From assembly GCA_030267965.1 (NCBI GenBank), contig BRYA01000010.1, positions 1 to 53,101 on the forward strand: a DNA stretch of 53,101 bases, given 5' to 3'. The stretch comes from Triparma columacea (Eukaryota; Sar; Bolidophyceae; Parmales; Triparmaceae). Below the pieces are notes generated by a model. That model did not search any database. It was not told the origin of the DNA and was given only the letters and a program-made list of their open reading frames with translations. Below are positions 1 through 12,644 of the stretch, in pieces (positions within the stretch are counted from its first letter, which is position 1; each line of letters begins with the position of its first letter). The translations under genes were made by a program, and so were the position numbers.

Positions 1-87
1 GTTTCCATAACCCTTGAGGCCATTCTCGAGGTCGATGCTAGCTACAATGTGCTTGTCCTCCTGCTGGGGGCTGTCTTTAGTGCTCAT
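1..87 (-). CDS. Start of an unidentified gene running off the left edge
   Basis: An ATG at 85-87 on the minus strand opens a frame that stays open for 29 codons to the edge of the window. The visible N-terminus is hydrophilic (begins MSTKDSPQQEDKH) with no signal peptide. Nothing identifies a family. It could equally be an upstream exon or a chance frame; the only support is an uninterrupted frame reaching the edge and a clean start after a short non-coding stretch. Confidence 0.3.
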   Translation of the reverse strand, partial: MSTKDSPQQEDKHIVASIDLENGLKGYGN

Positions 88-1283
88 TTGACACCCAAAC
101 GGATTTTCTTGATGTCTAACTGTGTGTAAGGGTGCGCAAATAAGTTCGGTGAGCTTCGTAAGGAACAAATCGAGCTTCGCATGCTATTTACGACCAGTTC
201 CAAGAAATTGCCAAGAAGGCCCCATTGTACCCAAAAGTCTTGCCATCTGCTGTGTTCTTCCACCACTGATCTCCACAATGAAAAGGTTTGCGAAGGTCTC
301 GAAGCACCACTTTCTCGTCGTATTACCCCCACCCCCCCCCTCTGCCTCACTTACCTTGACAAATATGCTGTCCGCAAGCTTAGAAATGAGCCTTGAGTAG
401 GAGGGCTCAGGTCAGGGTGGACAATGTTGTGGTTGTTGGACAGCCGAGGAGTCAAATATGTAATGAGGTTCTGGTGGGAGTCGTAGATGAATGTAAAAGG
501 TGAGTTACGGGGTGCGAGAAGTCCTATTGGGGGAGATCACTAAAACCAGTAAGAGCAGTTGCGGCGAGGGGGGAGTGTTGGGGGAGGCCTAGGGGAAGTT
601 TTGCTTCAACGAGGAAGGTTTTGCGTCGAGTTCGATGTCGAGAAGAGCTGAGGTGCTCTTAATTTGGTGTTAGGTAGTCGTACACTAGATTAATTTTGTG
701 GTTAAGGATGTGCACTTGCAAATCGAAAATCGGAAAAATTAAATTGTCTATTTTATACTTGAGAAAAAAATATTGTTATTAAAAATCAATATAACAAACA
801 AATTTAGTATCTATGATAATATGAAACTTGTTTTAATATCTCAAGAATATAATTTTAGTAATGTCTCAAATGTAACTTGATATATACAATTATAATAAAT
901 ATAATGTATTTTGAATATTATTGTATGTTTATATCACCTAAATAAATATTTGGAATTTCTCAGGTGTAAAATATTTTGCTATATGGATTGTTGTACATTT
1001 AGAAATCAATCGAGAAGGTTTGATACAAACATAAAGATATTGAGATATCAGTAAAGAATTTAGAAGACTTTTGAAGAATGTTGCGAGCAAAGGCGATTTT
1101 TGTCTGATGACAAACACACGTATTTTTTATCGTCAAGAGCATAATATTTGTCAATATTCTTAGTCCTTCTTACGTCCCTCGTAGTTCATAAACCTATTGT
1201 ACATTTCTTACCTTCTCCGACCCCATCAATCACCCAAACCACCCTGAACATTTCAACCCTCGTCCTAACAGCTTAAGATAAAT
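88..1283. other. Intergenic gap with an AT-rich core
   Basis: No convincing gene is visible. Positions about 690-1180 are much richer in A and T than anything else in the window, with many short A/T runs, while both flanks have ordinary composition. The last 80 bases before the next start (about 1200-1283) are pyrimidine-rich and are a plausible promoter/5' leader for the XKR-like gene. Short frames here have no recognisable content. Confidence 0.6.
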
Positions 1284-3398
1284 ATGGCCTCCGGTAACCT
1301 AACCCCTAATATTACTGCCAGTTTCGCATCTTTGAGAAGTGATCTTAGATCTCCCGACGATCTGGATTCCGCAAACACCAAGTTGGACGCCTTTGAGGGC
1401 ATGGTTGTCGAGTTTGTCGAGGGGATGAGACTACTCAGAGAGGAGAATAGACTACTCAGAGAGGAGAACAGGAAGTTGAAAGCGGGGGGCAGCCTCCCGG
1501 TGGAAGTCCCACAAGATAATAATAACGATGAGGAGATTGCACCTGCACTTGTTCCAAGTGAGGAAGATCGAGAGGTGGAGGCAAAATTGCGCCGAGCGTC
1601 CCTGGCAATTGGTGAACCACTCTACGATACTTCAGGGAAGCCACTTCCAGGCTTTCTCAAGTCGAAGGCGATTAGTGATGTCATAGCTACAACCGACTTA
1701 GCGGCGCTCGCTGAGTCTTATGTGGATACAATCAAGATGAGCTCTGGGGCAATACAGCGAGAGATGGAGAACTGGTTCGATGCAAACTTTCTGACATGGA
1801 GAGAGGAATCGGGATCATTGAATGTGAAGAAAAATGTTAGGACATTCGTGGTCGAGCTTGCGATCAAGTTACGTCCGATGGTCAAGATGTTCAGGATTGG
1901 CTTGGGGATGAGGTTGTTCACTGTTGCAGCGTCATCTTACGCAGACATGGCGACGGATGTGTTGGTGACGATTGCATTCTTCAGGACTACTGGACAAGAG
2001 GGCTGGGGAATTGCTTCCTTGACTTGTGCGTCTGTGGGTATTGGATCTCAGGCTTTGGCGGCATGGTTGCAGTACCGGGGACTGGGGTTTAGGAAGTGGG
2101 GACCAATGATTTTGTCTGCATTCTTGGGAATCCTACCGATCATTGAAGCGTGGTCTGTGTTTCGGGGTGCTGAACAAGCTGAGGGTATGATGTTTGACCC
2201 TCATATCATGCTCGCCATTACCAAGGGTTGTGAAGTTGTATTGGAGTCGCTCCCCGAGTCGATCATTCAGGCCATCTCCATGCTGTCAAGCAAACTTGAA
2301 GACCTCTCCCTCATCAACTACTTCGGCATCACTTCTTCGATTGTCGCAACTGGGATGATCTACACCGATGCCAATATTGGTATTGCTCGCTCTCTGTTTG
2401 TTGCTGCACCTAAGAATCCTGCCTCCAACTGGCTTCCAATAGATAAGACGGCCTTCAAGAAGTGTTTCGGTGGCTTCTTCCTCTTCACCATTACGTTCTT
2501 TACATGTAACGTGCACGCAATCGCTCTCGCATTCCTCAAATTTGGAGGTGATTTCATACTATACGGTATCCTTACCGAGATCGCCGCAGTTATGCTCTTC
2601 AAGCACATGGTGGACAGCGAGCTTTTCGCTTTTTCTGCTACTTCGAAACCTTCAAAATTTGACTACGTTCTGGGCCCAATCATAACATTTGGCTATTATA
2701 TGGTCACGTTTGTCGGGCTCAACACAATGACCAAAGCTCCATGCGAGTTAGGCCCACACGTCAATTCGACGCTCATTATTTGGCGAATGATAACAAGTTC
2801 CGTACTTGTTGTTCTAACCCTCCCAAGCCTCGTCAACGATGGAACGTTGCCGTGGCTGTCAGTCACGGGTGGGATGGGACTGCATTTCTTATGCTTAGTC
2901 TTGAGCTGGGTTGGAGCGGCGATGTTCTTCGGGAATATGGCAGAGGACTGTGAGAGGTGGAGATGGTGGAGGAGGCAGACAGGGAAGCAGCACATTGAAG
3001 AATGTTGTTATGGGAAGGAGGTTTGGATTGCCAGCTGTGAGACAAAGGACGAGGAGATGGCCTTGCGGTGTATGAAGTTCAACTCCCTTTACCTCCCCAT
3101 GGACTGCATAAAGACATGGATATGCAACGACCTCGTCTCAAAGTATGGACTGACGAACGACGACACTGAAAACGACAAAAACGAGGACGTTACCCCCCCC
3201 CACTTCCTTACTTCTGACTTCCACTACCGCATGATTGTCATATTCACCTGGTGGCGTAACGAAGACGCTCTCACCTCCGTCCGCACTGCACTCTCCTCCC
3301 TCCCCACCTTCACTCCCCCCGTCATAACCTCACAAAGCAGCAAGGTCACGAAACAACGGTCGAATGCCGGCAAAGTTGCCCCATCAGATTCGCCATGA
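1284..3398 (+). CDS. Multi-span membrane protein, XK-related-like
   Basis: Single-exon frame of 704 residues. Residues about 30-70 form a short coiled coil containing two copies of LLREENR. After a soluble stretch there are roughly eight to ten hydrophobic segments between residues 205 and 580, then a hydrophilic tail with a basic end. Two motifs recall the XK-related (XKR) fold: an acidic SYADMATDVLVTIAFF segment at the first helix and the ESLPESIIQA segment, which resembles the 'E-x-x-P-Q-x-x-x-Q' helix of XKR proteins. XKR members are plasma-membrane lipid scramblases or transporters in animals; function here is inference. No caspase-type site or other regulator is apparent. It ends 225 bp before the GCN1 start on the same strand. 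Could instead be an unrelated lineage-specific multi-span family. Confidence 0.55.
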   Translation: MASGNLTPNITASFASLRSDLRSPDDLDSANTKLDAFEGMVVEFVEGMRLLREENRLLREENRKLKAGGSLPVEVPQDNNNDEEIAPALVPSEEDREVEAKLRRASLAIGEPLYDTSGKPLPGFLKSKAISDVIATTDLAALAESYVDTIKMSSGAIQREMENWFDANFLTWREESGSLNVKKNVRTFVVELAIKLRPMVKMFRIGLGMRLFTVAASSYADMATDVLVTIAFFRTTGQEGWGIASLTCASVGIGSQALAAWLQYRGLGFRKWGPMILSAFLGILPIIEAWSVFRGAEQAEGMMFDPHIMLAITKGCEVVLESLPESIIQAISMLSSKLEDLSLINYFGITSSIVATGMIYTDANIGIARSLFVAAPKNPASNWLPIDKTAFKKCFGGFFLFTITFFTCNVHAIALAFLKFGGDFILYGILTEIAAVMLFKHMVDSELFAFSATSKPSKFDYVLGPIITFGYYMVTFVGLNTMTKAPCELGPHVNSTLIIWRMITSSVLVVLTLPSLVNDGTLPWLSVTGGMGLHFLCLVLSWVGAAMFFGNMAEDCERWRWWRRQTGKQHIEECCYGKEVWIASCETKDEEMALRCMKFNSLYLPMDCIKTWICNDLVSKYGLTNDDTENDKNEDVTPPHFLTSDFHYRMIVIFTWWRNEDALTSVRTALSSLPTFTPPVITSQSSKVTKQRSNAGKVAPSDSP

Positions 3399-3622
3399 CA
3401 TTAATAAATAACCCTAACCCCAATACTTTTTTATATCCATTCAAATGGCGCACTGTCAATTCTTTTCAAAGCGCTCCGCCGCCTTCTCAATACAATGCGC
3501 GCTGTGCCCTGCGGCGTGCATTGCCCAATTCTTTTTTCGCTTCATTCCGGAATTTAATTCATGTCTTCCCCGAGGTCGAAATGCTGAGAGTATTCTTGTC
3601 CAAAATTGACCTTCTCTCTGTC

Positions 3623-6600
3623 ATGGCCACCTCCGCTAGCCATTGGGAGTCAATCCTTTGCGCTAAGGATCTAAGGTCTACATCTCATCACTACGCTGGC
3701 TTATCTCAAATTCCATCAGTTCTATCATCAAAATTAGACATATCGTCGATCACGACCACGAGCACCGCTGATGATACTTCTTCCCCATCCTCTTCCTCTT
3801 CCTCCTCTTCTCCCTCTATTTCCTCACTTGCATCAACTCTCTCTGCTCTTCTCCTAAAATCTCGCCGTAAGGACTCCCCACCACAGTTCTTCGCCTCCCG
3901 ACGGTCTGCCATCATCTTCCTCTCCTATGTTACCACCCTCTTCCTTAACGCCGAAGATGACGCGACCAAGACATCTCTTGCGAAGTCGATATGCGGATTC
4001 ACGTTCCACATGGCGAATCTCCTCCTTCCCCCGTCCCCCCCTCCTCCTCCGACGACCAACTCTCCCTCCCCAGTGGCTCTCTTCACTAAGTCCCTGACCG
4101 CGGCAGTCACCTCTCTCCTTTCATCTTCCCCCAACCTTCCTGCCCTTCTGACCACATTCTTCCTTCCCATCGCCACATCTCCTTCCTCCTCCTCGTTCTC
4201 CACCTCTGCATCAATCATAGCCCTCCTCTCCCCCATCGCCCATACCGCCGCCATCCTCCCGGTCTACGCCAAGGCCGCCCTCACCCCCACAACCACCCAA
4301 ACGGCGCTATTTGCGCTCTCTCCATTCATCGGGGCTACAGCTCCCACCGATATCCTAGAGTCACTTGCCGGACCTTTAACCTTGAAACTCAAGTCCTCCC
4401 CCGAGTCCTCCCTCCCCCTAGTGCTCTCATTTCTCACCTCTCTCCCTTCGACTTCCCTAACCTCTTCCTTCATAACCTCTACGAACCTCCCCGAGGCACT
4501 CCTGAAGCAGCTCAAGTCCACTAAATTGGAAATGTCAGACCTGGCTCTCTCCTCATACCTTGCAGCACTCTCTTCGGCAGAGGATACAGGTGAGGGGAGG
4601 TCTCTTTCTCTCTCATGTCCATTCTCCTCCTAACTGCCCACTTCCTCTCCCCCCCCCCCCCTTCCCAGACTCAACTGATACCCTTCTCTCCCCCCTAATC
4701 ACGTCCCTCTCGACCATCACCCAATCCCCAAACCAATACAACGCCCTCAAAGTTTTGGCCTTCTCCCCTACCGACACTCTGGCACCAACAATCGTAGCGC
4801 AAGGTGAGATTAGGTATTTTAATTTAATTCATTTCAACAAGACCACTGACGCAACCCTCCGGGTCGACGCTTCGCCCCCCCCGCTCCCCCCTAAACAGTC
4901 TCCAAAATACTCCCGAAGACTGCCTCCGCCCCTGCCAACCAGTCATTAGCATACAAGCTGTTGCTCCTCCTCCACTTTCAACATTCCACCGCCGCCCCCC
5001 CTTCCCTTATCCTCCCCGGTCTCACGTCCACCCTCAGTTCCATACCCCCCAAACCTACTACGTCTCAGACCCAGAACATCCGCGCCCAACTAGACTCCCT
5101 CACAACCCTTTACGCATCTGGTTCGAATGTCCCGGATGAACTGGTACCTAAACTTACCAAAATTGTGACCTCGGCCTTATCCTCGAAGTCGGCGACCCCG
5201 CAGCTAGAGGCCATTATGTCCCTCCGTCTCCTGACTCTCTCCCCCCTCCCTCCTGACTCCCCTCTCGAGAAGGCCTTCACCTCATCTTCATCCTTCCTCT
5301 ACGCCGCATCACTGACAACCTCGTCTGACCCGCTTATCAAGCATGTGCCGCACGTCTTCCTGAACTACGCGAGCAACTCCCCTGCCAACGACATCTTCAG
5401 TTCCCCCTCCTCCCTCGCGTCGTCGACCCTCGCGTCTCTCCTCACCCACCCCACCGGAGGTGCCATCCGTCGCTCCTCTCTTTCTGCCCTTCACTCCCTC
5501 ATTCCTCACCTCGACGCCGTTCCCACCCCCCTCGACCCGACCACGCCCCTGGACGAGCTGGGCAACGCTCTCTACAACCTTGTGATCACCAAAGGGAAGA
5601 AGGAAAATAAGAGTAAGGGCGAACTGGCAGCGGAACGTGTAGCTGTCGAACCCTGCGACGATAGGCCGAGGGTTTCCAAGGTGAGATCCCCCCCCCCCCC
5701 TCTCCCACGCTCCAGTCCCCGATCTGATCCTAACCCTTCAATCTCCCAGTGCCCCCCCCCCTCCTTCAACACCCGCGCTGTCGCTGTCTCTTCCGCCACC
5801 TTACTCTCATCTGGCGTTCTTAGCCCCACCGTATTCCTACTCTCTTTTGTCTCCAACAAGACCCTCTTCGATTCCATTCTCCCTCTCTATGCTACCCACA
5901 TTGTGAATCCTAGCTTCCCAACCACCCTATGCGCAACCGTTATCAAGGCCCTCTCCTCGTCGAACGACCTTCTATCCTCCGCTGCCGTGAATCTAATCTC
6001 CGCCCTCACCGATCTGGCCTCCGTATTTGACCCTGAATTCGACGATGAGTCTGATTTCGCCCCCCACGTCCCAGCGACCCAGTCTTTCATCATCAAACTG
6101 CTGGCCCCCCAAATCGTCGGATCTCTCGAAACCGTATCTTCAGCCGTCTCCGAAGTGACAGATGAGGAGCTTGCAATCTACGGACACCCCGAAGGCGAGC
6201 TCTACGAATCTGAGGTAAGAGAGGGCGAAACAAAAACCCAACCCTTTGCTCTTCTTCGCCCATTAACACAACACTATCCGCTCGCTGCACTTATAGCTCT
6301 CCTCTTCCTCTTCGAAATCAAATTCCGCGGCACAATCTGCGCCTTCTAAATCCTCGAACGTTAAGAAGTCCACAAAGACGAGAAAAGGGAAGGGCAACTT
6401 TGGCGCTGACTTTAAGGACGAGGAATGGGAGCGCGAGGTCAAGAAGGAGCTTGAGAAGAAGAAGGTTAGATATTTATTCCTTTGCACGCCCTCTCCACCC
6501 CCCTTTTCTCCTCACCCCCGTCCCTCAACCTCCCCTCACAGCCTAGCAAGGATGTTCTGGTTGCCCGCACTTACACTCCTGCCGAGCTCAAAATAATCAA

Positions 6601-9600
6601 GGCTCAATCTACCTCCCGTGCCTCAACCAGCGCCCTCTTCTCAACCTTCTGCTCCCACCTCTCCGCAATTCAAGCCATTGCCGACACGGACTGCTCCATC
6701 GGGAATGCTTGCCTTCCCTCCTTTGCAGCTCCTGTGCTCGAACTTTCCCTACCCCCGCTCACTCCCATGCCTCTGCGTGAGCCAGCTTTCGCTGCTCTGG
6801 TTTCGCTCTGCAGCACAATATATGAGGTGAGAAAGAACGAAGCCGCCCCGCCCATCTTCCGCCCCTAACCTCAACTCCCCCATATAGCTCCCCCCCTCCT
6901 CCTCCACCCCCTTAGCTGCAACCCTCACCCTCACAAATAATGGCTCATCCCCTCTTCCCTCGCCCTGCCACTCCGCTGCGGCTGTCATTGAGGCGATCGT
7001 TGACTCCCCTCCTCCCCTGTCCGGAAATTCTTTCCACCTCGTGTTTCCTGTTCTCAAGGCCGCCCTGGTTGGCCAACAGAGATCTTCTCAAGTTGCCGAC
7101 TCGGCCCTATCCATCCTCCATCTACACGCCCCCGTCGTTCCAACCAGCCCCCCCGTCCACGCTCTACGCCGCCAGATGACAGAGGCCATCCTCTCCCTCC
7201 TATCGCATGACAGGCACAAGACTTTCACCAACCCCACCCCCAGCGAGGCCCTGCAGTCCATCTTCAACACCCCTGACCTCTCTACTCCCGTTTCGACCTC
7301 CGAGCTTTCGCCGCTTCTCAATGACCAGGGCGCATTAGGACGTAAAGCTGCTCAGATTGCTGCCCTTCTCGCCCTGTCCACTGTGACGACGTACCAGTCT
7401 CTCTCAGCGAACCCTCTCGTCGAGTCTCGAGTCTTTTCTCTTCGTTACTCCTCAGACCCTGAAATTTCGGCTGCCGCGGATGCAACCTATGTGTCTCTTA
7501 AGGGATCTAGCGCCTCCCCCGATGTGCCTCCGCCGCCTCCTTCGAAGCTCCTAGCTATCCCCCTCATCAACCTTCTCACCTCCTCTCCTTCCACCCCCAC
7601 TGCCCTCGCCGCATTCACCTCTCTGCACCCCTCGACGATACCCACCGTCCTATCAAAGCTACTCTCGACCTACATATCTTCCTTCCCCACTAAGTTCCCT
7701 ACCTCTGAATCCAAGGCCTCGCGAAACTCTAAGTCATTGCTTGAGGCCCAGTTCCTCGCACCCCCTTCGGCCTCAAAGAAAGGAGGTGACAGCTCGTCCA
7801 CTCTCGACAGCGCAGAACTTCAGTCCTCCCGCTCTGGCGTAATTGTGGCGATCTGCGAGATCGCAGACTTCACCCCCCCCCCACTTCTCGATTCTGAGCA
7901 TGTCTCCCTCCTCACCACCTTCATCCTCTCGTACGCCCTTACGGATCCCTTTGATTCCATCCGCGCCAAGGGCGTGGAGGCTGGTCGTAAGATCGTCAAG
8001 TCTTTTGGGGCTTCCAACCTTCCCTACCTCCTTCCCCTCCTCGAAGCAACCCTTTCGACAGGGAAGCCCCCCCCGCCCCCCCCCTCTTCGTCATCCTCTA
8101 TAGATCTCGCAAAGGTTGTCAACCAGGTGTGGGCAACGGATTATCGCAAGGAGGGAGCTGTTGTCCTCTTGGGCTCGGCCGCCCTGCATCTTGCGGAGGA
8201 CGATGTTAAAATTGCTTCCACCATTGCCCTCCTTATGGACGCCCTTGACACACCTTCAGAGTCCGTGCAGTCGTCTGTCGCGACGGTCCTATCTCCTCTC
8301 ATGAAGAAGGGGGACACGAAGGACAGGGCCGAAGAAATTATTGATTCCCTGATGAAGAAGACCCTCAAGGAACCGAAACTTGCCCCTCGTCGTGGCGCCG
8401 CCTTTGGCATTGCGTCTGTAGTGAAGGGGTTCGGAATTGCTTCTCTCAAGAAGTACGAGATTGTCACGAGGCTCATGGATGCCATGACATGCACCTACGC
8501 CGTTTCCAAGGAGGGCGCCCTCTTTGCTGTCGAGTTACTGTGCGAGCGCCTCGGGTTGCTCTTTGAGCCGTACATCATTGTCCTCCTTCCTGCGCTCCTC
8601 AAGACCTTTGGAGACTCGTCTGACCACGTTAGGATCGCTGCCGGGAACACTGCGGGCCTCATCATGTCCAAACTGTCGGCTCACGGAGTTAAGCTCGTCA
8701 TGCCTGCCGTGCTCAAGGCTTTCGACGAGGACAATTGGCGCGCTAAACAGGCGTCTATTCGCATGCTTGGTGCGATGACGAACTGCGCCCCGAAGCAGCT
8801 TGCCTCCTGTCTTCCAAAGATCGTACCCAAGCTCACAGAGGCTTTCAGTGACACCCATCCGAAGGTCAAGGCCTCAGCAGAGTCAGCCCTGCAGTCGATT
8901 GTCACCGTGATTCGCAACCCCGAGGTTGCTTCTCTTTCCAAGGTCCTCCTCAAGGCACTCGTGGATCCTGCCAACTCAACAAAGAAGGGCCTCGAGGGCC
9001 TCCTCTCTACCGAATTCCTGCACGCAATCGACGCCCCATCCCTAGCCCTCCTCATTCCGGTCCTTCAGCGCGGCCTCAAGGACAAGTCGGGGGTGGCTAA
9101 GCGTCAGTCTGCCCTCATCATTGGCAACATGGTTACAATGTGCAACGACGCCAAGGACTTTGCCCCTTACATGTCAACGCTCCTACCCGGCCTCAAGGCC
9201 ACTCTCCTTGATCCTATTCCCGACGTTCGTACTACCGCGTCCAAATCTATTGGCTCCTTGGCCCGTGGCCTCGGAGTGGAGCAGCTCCCTGACCTCGAGC
9301 CTTGGCTGCGCGAGACTCTCAAGTCAGAGGACGGCACCTCGGTAGAGCGCTCAGGGGCCGCCCAGGGACTCTGCGAGTACCTTGTCGCCAAGGGAGGAAA
9401 CACTATTTTCGAAGTCATGACGAACGAACTGATCCCTCTTTCCACCCACCCAAAGGCTACCACCCGAGAAGGAGTTCTCTGGGTTCTCACGTTCCTCCCC
9501 AACATTCTCAACCAGAATTACTCCCCCCTCATCGACCCCACCCTCCCCGCCCTGCTCTCTGGCCTCTCCGACGAGTCCGAGCCCGTGCGCGAGGTTGCCA

Positions 9601-12488
9601 TGCGCGCGGGAAGGGTGCTCATCCGCTCGATGGGGAAGACCCATACTGCCAAGATCCTCCCAGCGCTGGAAAGTGGCCTCCTCAATGACAACTACCGCAT
9701 CAGGATGGCTTCCCTCAACCTCATCGGAGACCTCCTCTCCCTCCTCGGAGGCGTCCAGATATCCGGAGTCGGATCAGAAGATGACACAAAGGGGGCCGAA
9801 AAAGCGCAGGCGCAAATTGCTCTCGCCCTTGGCTCCGAGACTCGCGCCAGGGTCCTCGCCCGCCTCTACATGTCTCGCTCAGACACCTCCTCTGTCGTTC
9901 GCCAGGGTGCCATCCAGGTCTGGAAGACCGTCGTTTCCGTCACCCCTCGCACCTTGCGCGAGATCCTCCCCGTCCTCATCTCTCATGTCGTGGAAGCACT
10001 AGCGTCCAACAACTCAGAGATGACGACCGTTGCGGGCCGCTGCTTGGGAGACATTGTGAAGAAACTCGGGGACTCTGTGCTCCCTGAGGTGATTCCTATC
10101 CTTCAGAACGCCCTTTACGAAGGGGATGAGACCACCAGGCGCGGCGTGTGCGTCGGCCTCTCCGAAATCATCGAGGGTGGTTCCAAGGAGGTCATAACAA
10201 AGTTTATGGACACTGTTTCCGCCGCTGTCCGAGACGCACTTTGTGACCCTGACGACGGCGTACGCCGCCTGGCCGCCGGATGTTTCCAACAGCTCTGTTC
10301 CTCTGTCGGGGGCTCCTCTATCACTGAGATTATTGTCCCCTCTCTCCTCGTCAAGCTCGAAAAGGGATCCCAGGAGGGTGGTGGGGAAGATGGGCGACGC
10401 GCTCTGCTCGGTCTCAAGGAGGTGCTTAGGATTCGCTCCAGAGAGCTACTCCCGTACCTTGTTCCCAAGCTTCTCTCCGACGGTATCACGACGAAAAATG
10501 CTGTCATTCTCAACAACGTCATTGAGGCCACCGGTCATGCGATTCACATGCACTTACTAACCATAATTCCGGAGATAACAATCGCCTTGTCGGAGTGCGA
10601 CGTCGAAGATACTGACCGCATGCAGCAGTTGCAGGGCGTTGTCAGGTCTTTGAGCTCCAACATTGCCGAGGATGGGGTGAATTGGCTTGTTTCGGAGCTC
10701 GCCAAGAAGTGCGGGCATGACAAACCACACGTCAGGAAGGCCGCCGTTTACATGCTCGGCGTCTTTGCCGAGGAGAGGAAAGTGTACGGGGACTTCTCTG
10801 ACCAAGGTAAGACAATTCGTGGAAGGGTGCGAGTACAATAGGCAATATACAGCTAACCACCTTCGTTCATCGCAGTTCCAATTCTTCTCAGGGAAGTGTT
10901 GAATAGGCTTGTGGACGAGAGTGACGACGTTCTTGAGGCCAATAGTGCCGCCTTGACGAGCGTGATGAAATCTGTCCCTCCCGAAGAGTTAGTGAGACAT
11001 GTGGAGTTCTCCCACAACTTGATCAACAGTTTGGTCAGCGAGGCGAGGAGGAAGAAGGGAGGAGTTGGAGACGGCGAATTCTTGATGCCTGGCTTCTGTA
11101 GGAAGAAGGGCCTCGATGCATTGATTCCCATGTACCACCACGCTGTTTTGAATGCTGGGACGAGAGGGATTGCGGCCAAAGGTGAGTTGGTGGGTTGGCG
11201 AAGATTTCGTTGGTTTTGCGCTGATGACAACTATTTATATTACTTCGACAATCAGCCATAGTGCTGATTTATGGGTCATACGATTAGTCTTTCTGAGCAA
11301 AAATCATCGTCATCGTCGTCGTCATCGTTTTCTTCACAACATATCACCGCCAAGACTAACCACGGAATAACCACAGGTATCGGGGAACTCATAGAGATGA
11401 CGGATCCCAAGTTCCTCGCCGCTACCGTAGTGGTAAAATTCGTCGGTCCCCTTATTCGTGTCGTCGGGGATCGCAACGTTCCATCCACCAAGGCAGCCAT
11501 CATCGAAACCCTTCACGTCATCCTCAACAAAGCCGGGAAGGCCCTGAGGGCGTTTGTGCCCCAGCTGCAGACGACCTTCTTGAAAGCTCTAGGCGACACT
11601 CACAGGAGTGTACGAGTCGCAGCCGCTCAAGCTCTCGGCGACCTCATGGCTTTGGCAAGCAGAGTCGACCCTCTCATTACCGAGCTGACAAACCAGTCTC
11701 TCTCAGCGTCCGTCGCGGCCGTTCAGACCGCACACCTTCAAGCCCTTTCAAAGGTTCTTGTCGAAGGCGGCTCCAAGTCTAAGAAGCCGGAGGTAATAGA
11801 GGCTGCATTTGAGGCCTCCAAGGACCTGGTTGGCGCCTCAGACGAGGGTGTTAGGCTAGGCGCCGGAGGAGTTCTCGGAGCCTGCGTTGTCCTCTTGGGA
11901 CAGAAGCGAGGCCTCGAAGTTCTGGAGGATGAGGGAGAGAGCGATGGGGCCAAGAGGGCCATAACCATAAGGTGTGCGCTGGAGAAGCTCGACTTGGCGG
12001 AGGTGTCAGACGAGCTTCTGGATAGACTGAGCTCTGAGGCCATTACTTTCGCGGGAGATGTTGGTGCGAAGAGCGCCTCGAGGTGCGCGGGGTGCAGGGC
12101 TTTTGGCGTTCTTATTAACCCCGCCAATGTTTCAAACTTTGTGCCTACCGTCATCAAGAACCTTGCAATCGCAGACGGGATGGATGACATTAATGTTGCT
12201 ACGCTGGTGGGGTTGAAAACCGCAGGCATTCGCAACCCGGGCATTTTCCTGTCGCCCGGATCCTTCAAAATGGTTTCAGCTGCCGTGAATCTGAGCAAGC
12301 TCGGAAACAGTAGGGCTCAGTACGTCTCCAACAAGTTCCTCTATGCCGCTTTCGGGCTTGACAATGGGAGCGACGGTGTGGACAAGTTTGCGAAACTCGC
12401 TGGGGGCGACGTTGGCAGGATGGCGAGGGAGCTTGCTTCCAAGGTGGTGGGGAAGTTGAAGGACGTGTATTTGGAGGACGACCTTTAG
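3623..12488 (+). CDS. GCN1: GCN1, HEAT-repeat activator of the GCN2 kinase
   Basis: Nine exons by phase and splice sites: 3623-4589, 4669-4803, 4899-5680, 5750-6214, 6297-6464, 6542-6826, 6888-10806, 10876-11181 and 11377-12488, giving 2712 residues, the usual GCN1 size (about 2670). GCN1 binds collided or stalled ribosomes and hands uncharged tRNA signals to GCN2. The N-terminal third is Ser/Pro-rich HEAT array; residues about 784-839 are a charged insert ending EEWEREVKKELEKKK, typical of GCN1; around residue 1430 the eEF3-like region shows APRRGAAFGIASVVKGFGI, highly conserved in GCN1; the C-terminal part contains HEAT repeats such as HRSVRVAAAQALGDLM in the region that binds the GCN2 RWD domain. 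The start at 3623 (TCATGGCC context) was chosen over an in-frame ATG at 3581; either is possible. Eight introns of 61-195 bp, several with long C runs. Confidence 0.95.
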
Positions 12489-12542
12489 GGGTCCAAGGTG
12501 TGGGAAATTGAAGGACGTGTATTTGGAGGACGACCTTTAGGG
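12438..12542 (+). repeat. Tandem duplication of the GCN1 stop-codon region
   Basis: The last coding bases of GCN1 with the stop (12438-12490) are followed directly by a second imperfect copy (about 12492-12542) including the same TTTAGGG end. The second copy lies outside the coding frame, so it forms the start of the 3' UTR. An AATAAATAAA stretch at about 12569-12580 may be the polyadenylation signal. Confidence 0.85.
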
Positions 12543-12644
12543 CACGACGGCAACTAACCAACCTAACATAAATAAATAAAGTACCATAACAAGAGAAAGA
12601 TCGACACACGTAGATATACAACAACATAAAGCTTAGGCTTAGCA

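Noticed and set aside
3396..3622. Upstream extension of GCN1 to an ATG at 3395
   Set aside because: It would overlap the stop of the XKR-like gene and adds a stretch without GCN1 likeness; the ATG at 3623 has a better context.
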